A program made the position numbers and the translations under genes. The notes under the pieces were generated by a model. That model ran no database searches, was not told the origin of the DNA, and saw nothing but the letters and a program-made list of their open reading frames with translations. A DNA stretch of 64,000 nucleotides from Nilaparvata lugens (lineage: Eukaryota; Arthropoda; Insecta; Hemiptera; Delphacidae), in NCBI RefSeq assembly GCF_014356525.2, contig NC_052518.1:8787021-8851020 (forward strand), written 5' to 3'. This document shows, piece after piece, positions 63,013 to 64,000 of this stretch (positions are counted from its first letter, which is position 1; every line of letters starts with the position of its first letter).

Positions 63013-64000
63013 GATAAAAGATGAAAGATAAATTATGTACAGTGATAGAATAAATTTCCTGAATAAATAGAAACATAGATTTGGCTTCATTTGAGGATTC
63101 AAATTCACTTATTAGTTTATCCTCAAAGAACACTGGATATCGATGGAGTGTGATAAAAAATTGAGAAAAGGATGAAACACAGAGTGACTTTTGAAGAATA
63201 AGACGTCTTTGCTTCTACTCACTCTATCTCGCTCTTTGGAAAATCTCACAAGATCTCATTATCTCTGTCTTTCTTCGTCTGTTGAAAACCCCAAACACTC
63301 GGGCCAGGAGGGAATGCCAGCTCCCAGCTTCTAACCACAAATTAAATAATACAGTAGCCGGGAATCAAATCTATACTAGGGATCGGTTGAGTAACGCGGT
63401 AATGGACTGTAATTTGGAAGGGTGATCATCGGTTGCCACCGATTGCTACCGTGATACACGGCGAGAGAATTATTGTGGAGCGTTGAAGGATCATTGGAAT
63501 TTCAATTAGCGATGAATATGTAAAATACAGACCTTGTTCAATGAGATGTATTATTGTTTGACGTGCTTCGTTGAAACGTTGGAATACATATTTCCACTTA
63601 TCTGTGATTTTATTGAGACTGCAGATCTATACATTATTCATAATACCTCGAAGAATAATCAAAAACAACTCCAGAATTATTCAAATTATTGAAGGAGGGC
63701 TGCATTGACTCTAAATTTTTATCAGATACGAGGAAGATGTTGCACTATCTTGACTTCAACATCTTGGATCTTGTGAGATGAATAGTACATTATAATACTT
63801 CATTACATACAACTGTTTGATATAATATTATGATTATAGAGCGCAATGTACATCGCTATCTTGCTGCATCAAGGAAGAGAGAAAGCTACTTGGGAATTCA
63901 TATTTTTAATTTTGTACTTCGAAGTAGCACTGGTATTGAAACAGTAGGCCCTATAGGATTGAAAAGTATGAAATGATGTATATTTATTCATATTCGAATA
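63013..64000. other. Unassigned DNA to the window edge
   Basis: 63240-63500 is somewhat less AT-rich (GGCCAGGAGGGAATGCCAGC, ACACGGCGAGAGAATTATTG) but carries no recognised domain, RNA or repeat. Confidence 0.4.

Overview
This is AT-rich eukaryotic DNA that reads as an insect repeat desert. No complete host gene can be supported on either strand. The recurring elements include terminal inverted repeats starting GTGAGGTCCACGTTATAATG and a LINE/SINE 3' module with GACACCAGACCTGAGCCAGC. From memory these look like hemipteran, most likely planthopper-type, repeats; no search was run, so the host assignment is inference.

Nearly everything recognisable is a transposable-element remnant or a tandem array. 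DNA-transposon remains: a hAT element with an 8-bp target duplication and a decayed transposase (13930-14923); a pogo/Tigger-like deletion derivative (31907-33015); a Tc1/mariner-type fold-back whose two arms each carry a transposase C-terminus (18505-19077); and several MITE families present two to five times (TA-flanked GTGAGGTCC family; AAGGTGCGTACAGAT palindromes; GGCTAGGCGCACACC palindromes; GCCCGGTTGCACAA palindromes; a GAGCAAATGCTC-rich element at both ends of the first 11.5 kb, in opposite orientation). Two small Helitron-like elements are at 6159-6377 and 36289-36955. Non-LTR remains: reverse-transcriptase C-terminal fragments at 31263-31748 (-), 38280-38850 (-), 53288-54031 (+) and 60828-62201 (-), plus many detached LINE/SINE 3' ends and tRNA-like SINE heads.

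Layout. 1-12.9 kb: two copies of the GAGCAAATGCTC element bracket minisatellites, a mini-Helitron and MITEs. 13-19 kb: hAT, a nested composite and the mariner fold-back. 20-26 kb: low complexity and a 1,688-bp, apparently identical tandem duplication. 26-41 kb: LINE fragments, Tigger, SINE-like elements, and two minisatellites each split by a later insertion (a Helitron in one, a LINE in the other). 42-43.2 kb: pyrimidine-rich sequence. 44-50 kb: palindromic MITEs and a TIR element enclosing a tRNA-like sequence. 52-62.3 kb: SINE-like copies, the longest LINE reading frame, nested MITEs and a broken LINE carrying the YADD motif. 62.3-64 kb: a GAT microsatellite and a LINE tail.

The genes do not work together as a pathway. 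The content is layered insertion: the relative age of several insertions can be read from which repeat interrupts which. Long stretches hold nothing I can identify, and these are stated as such.
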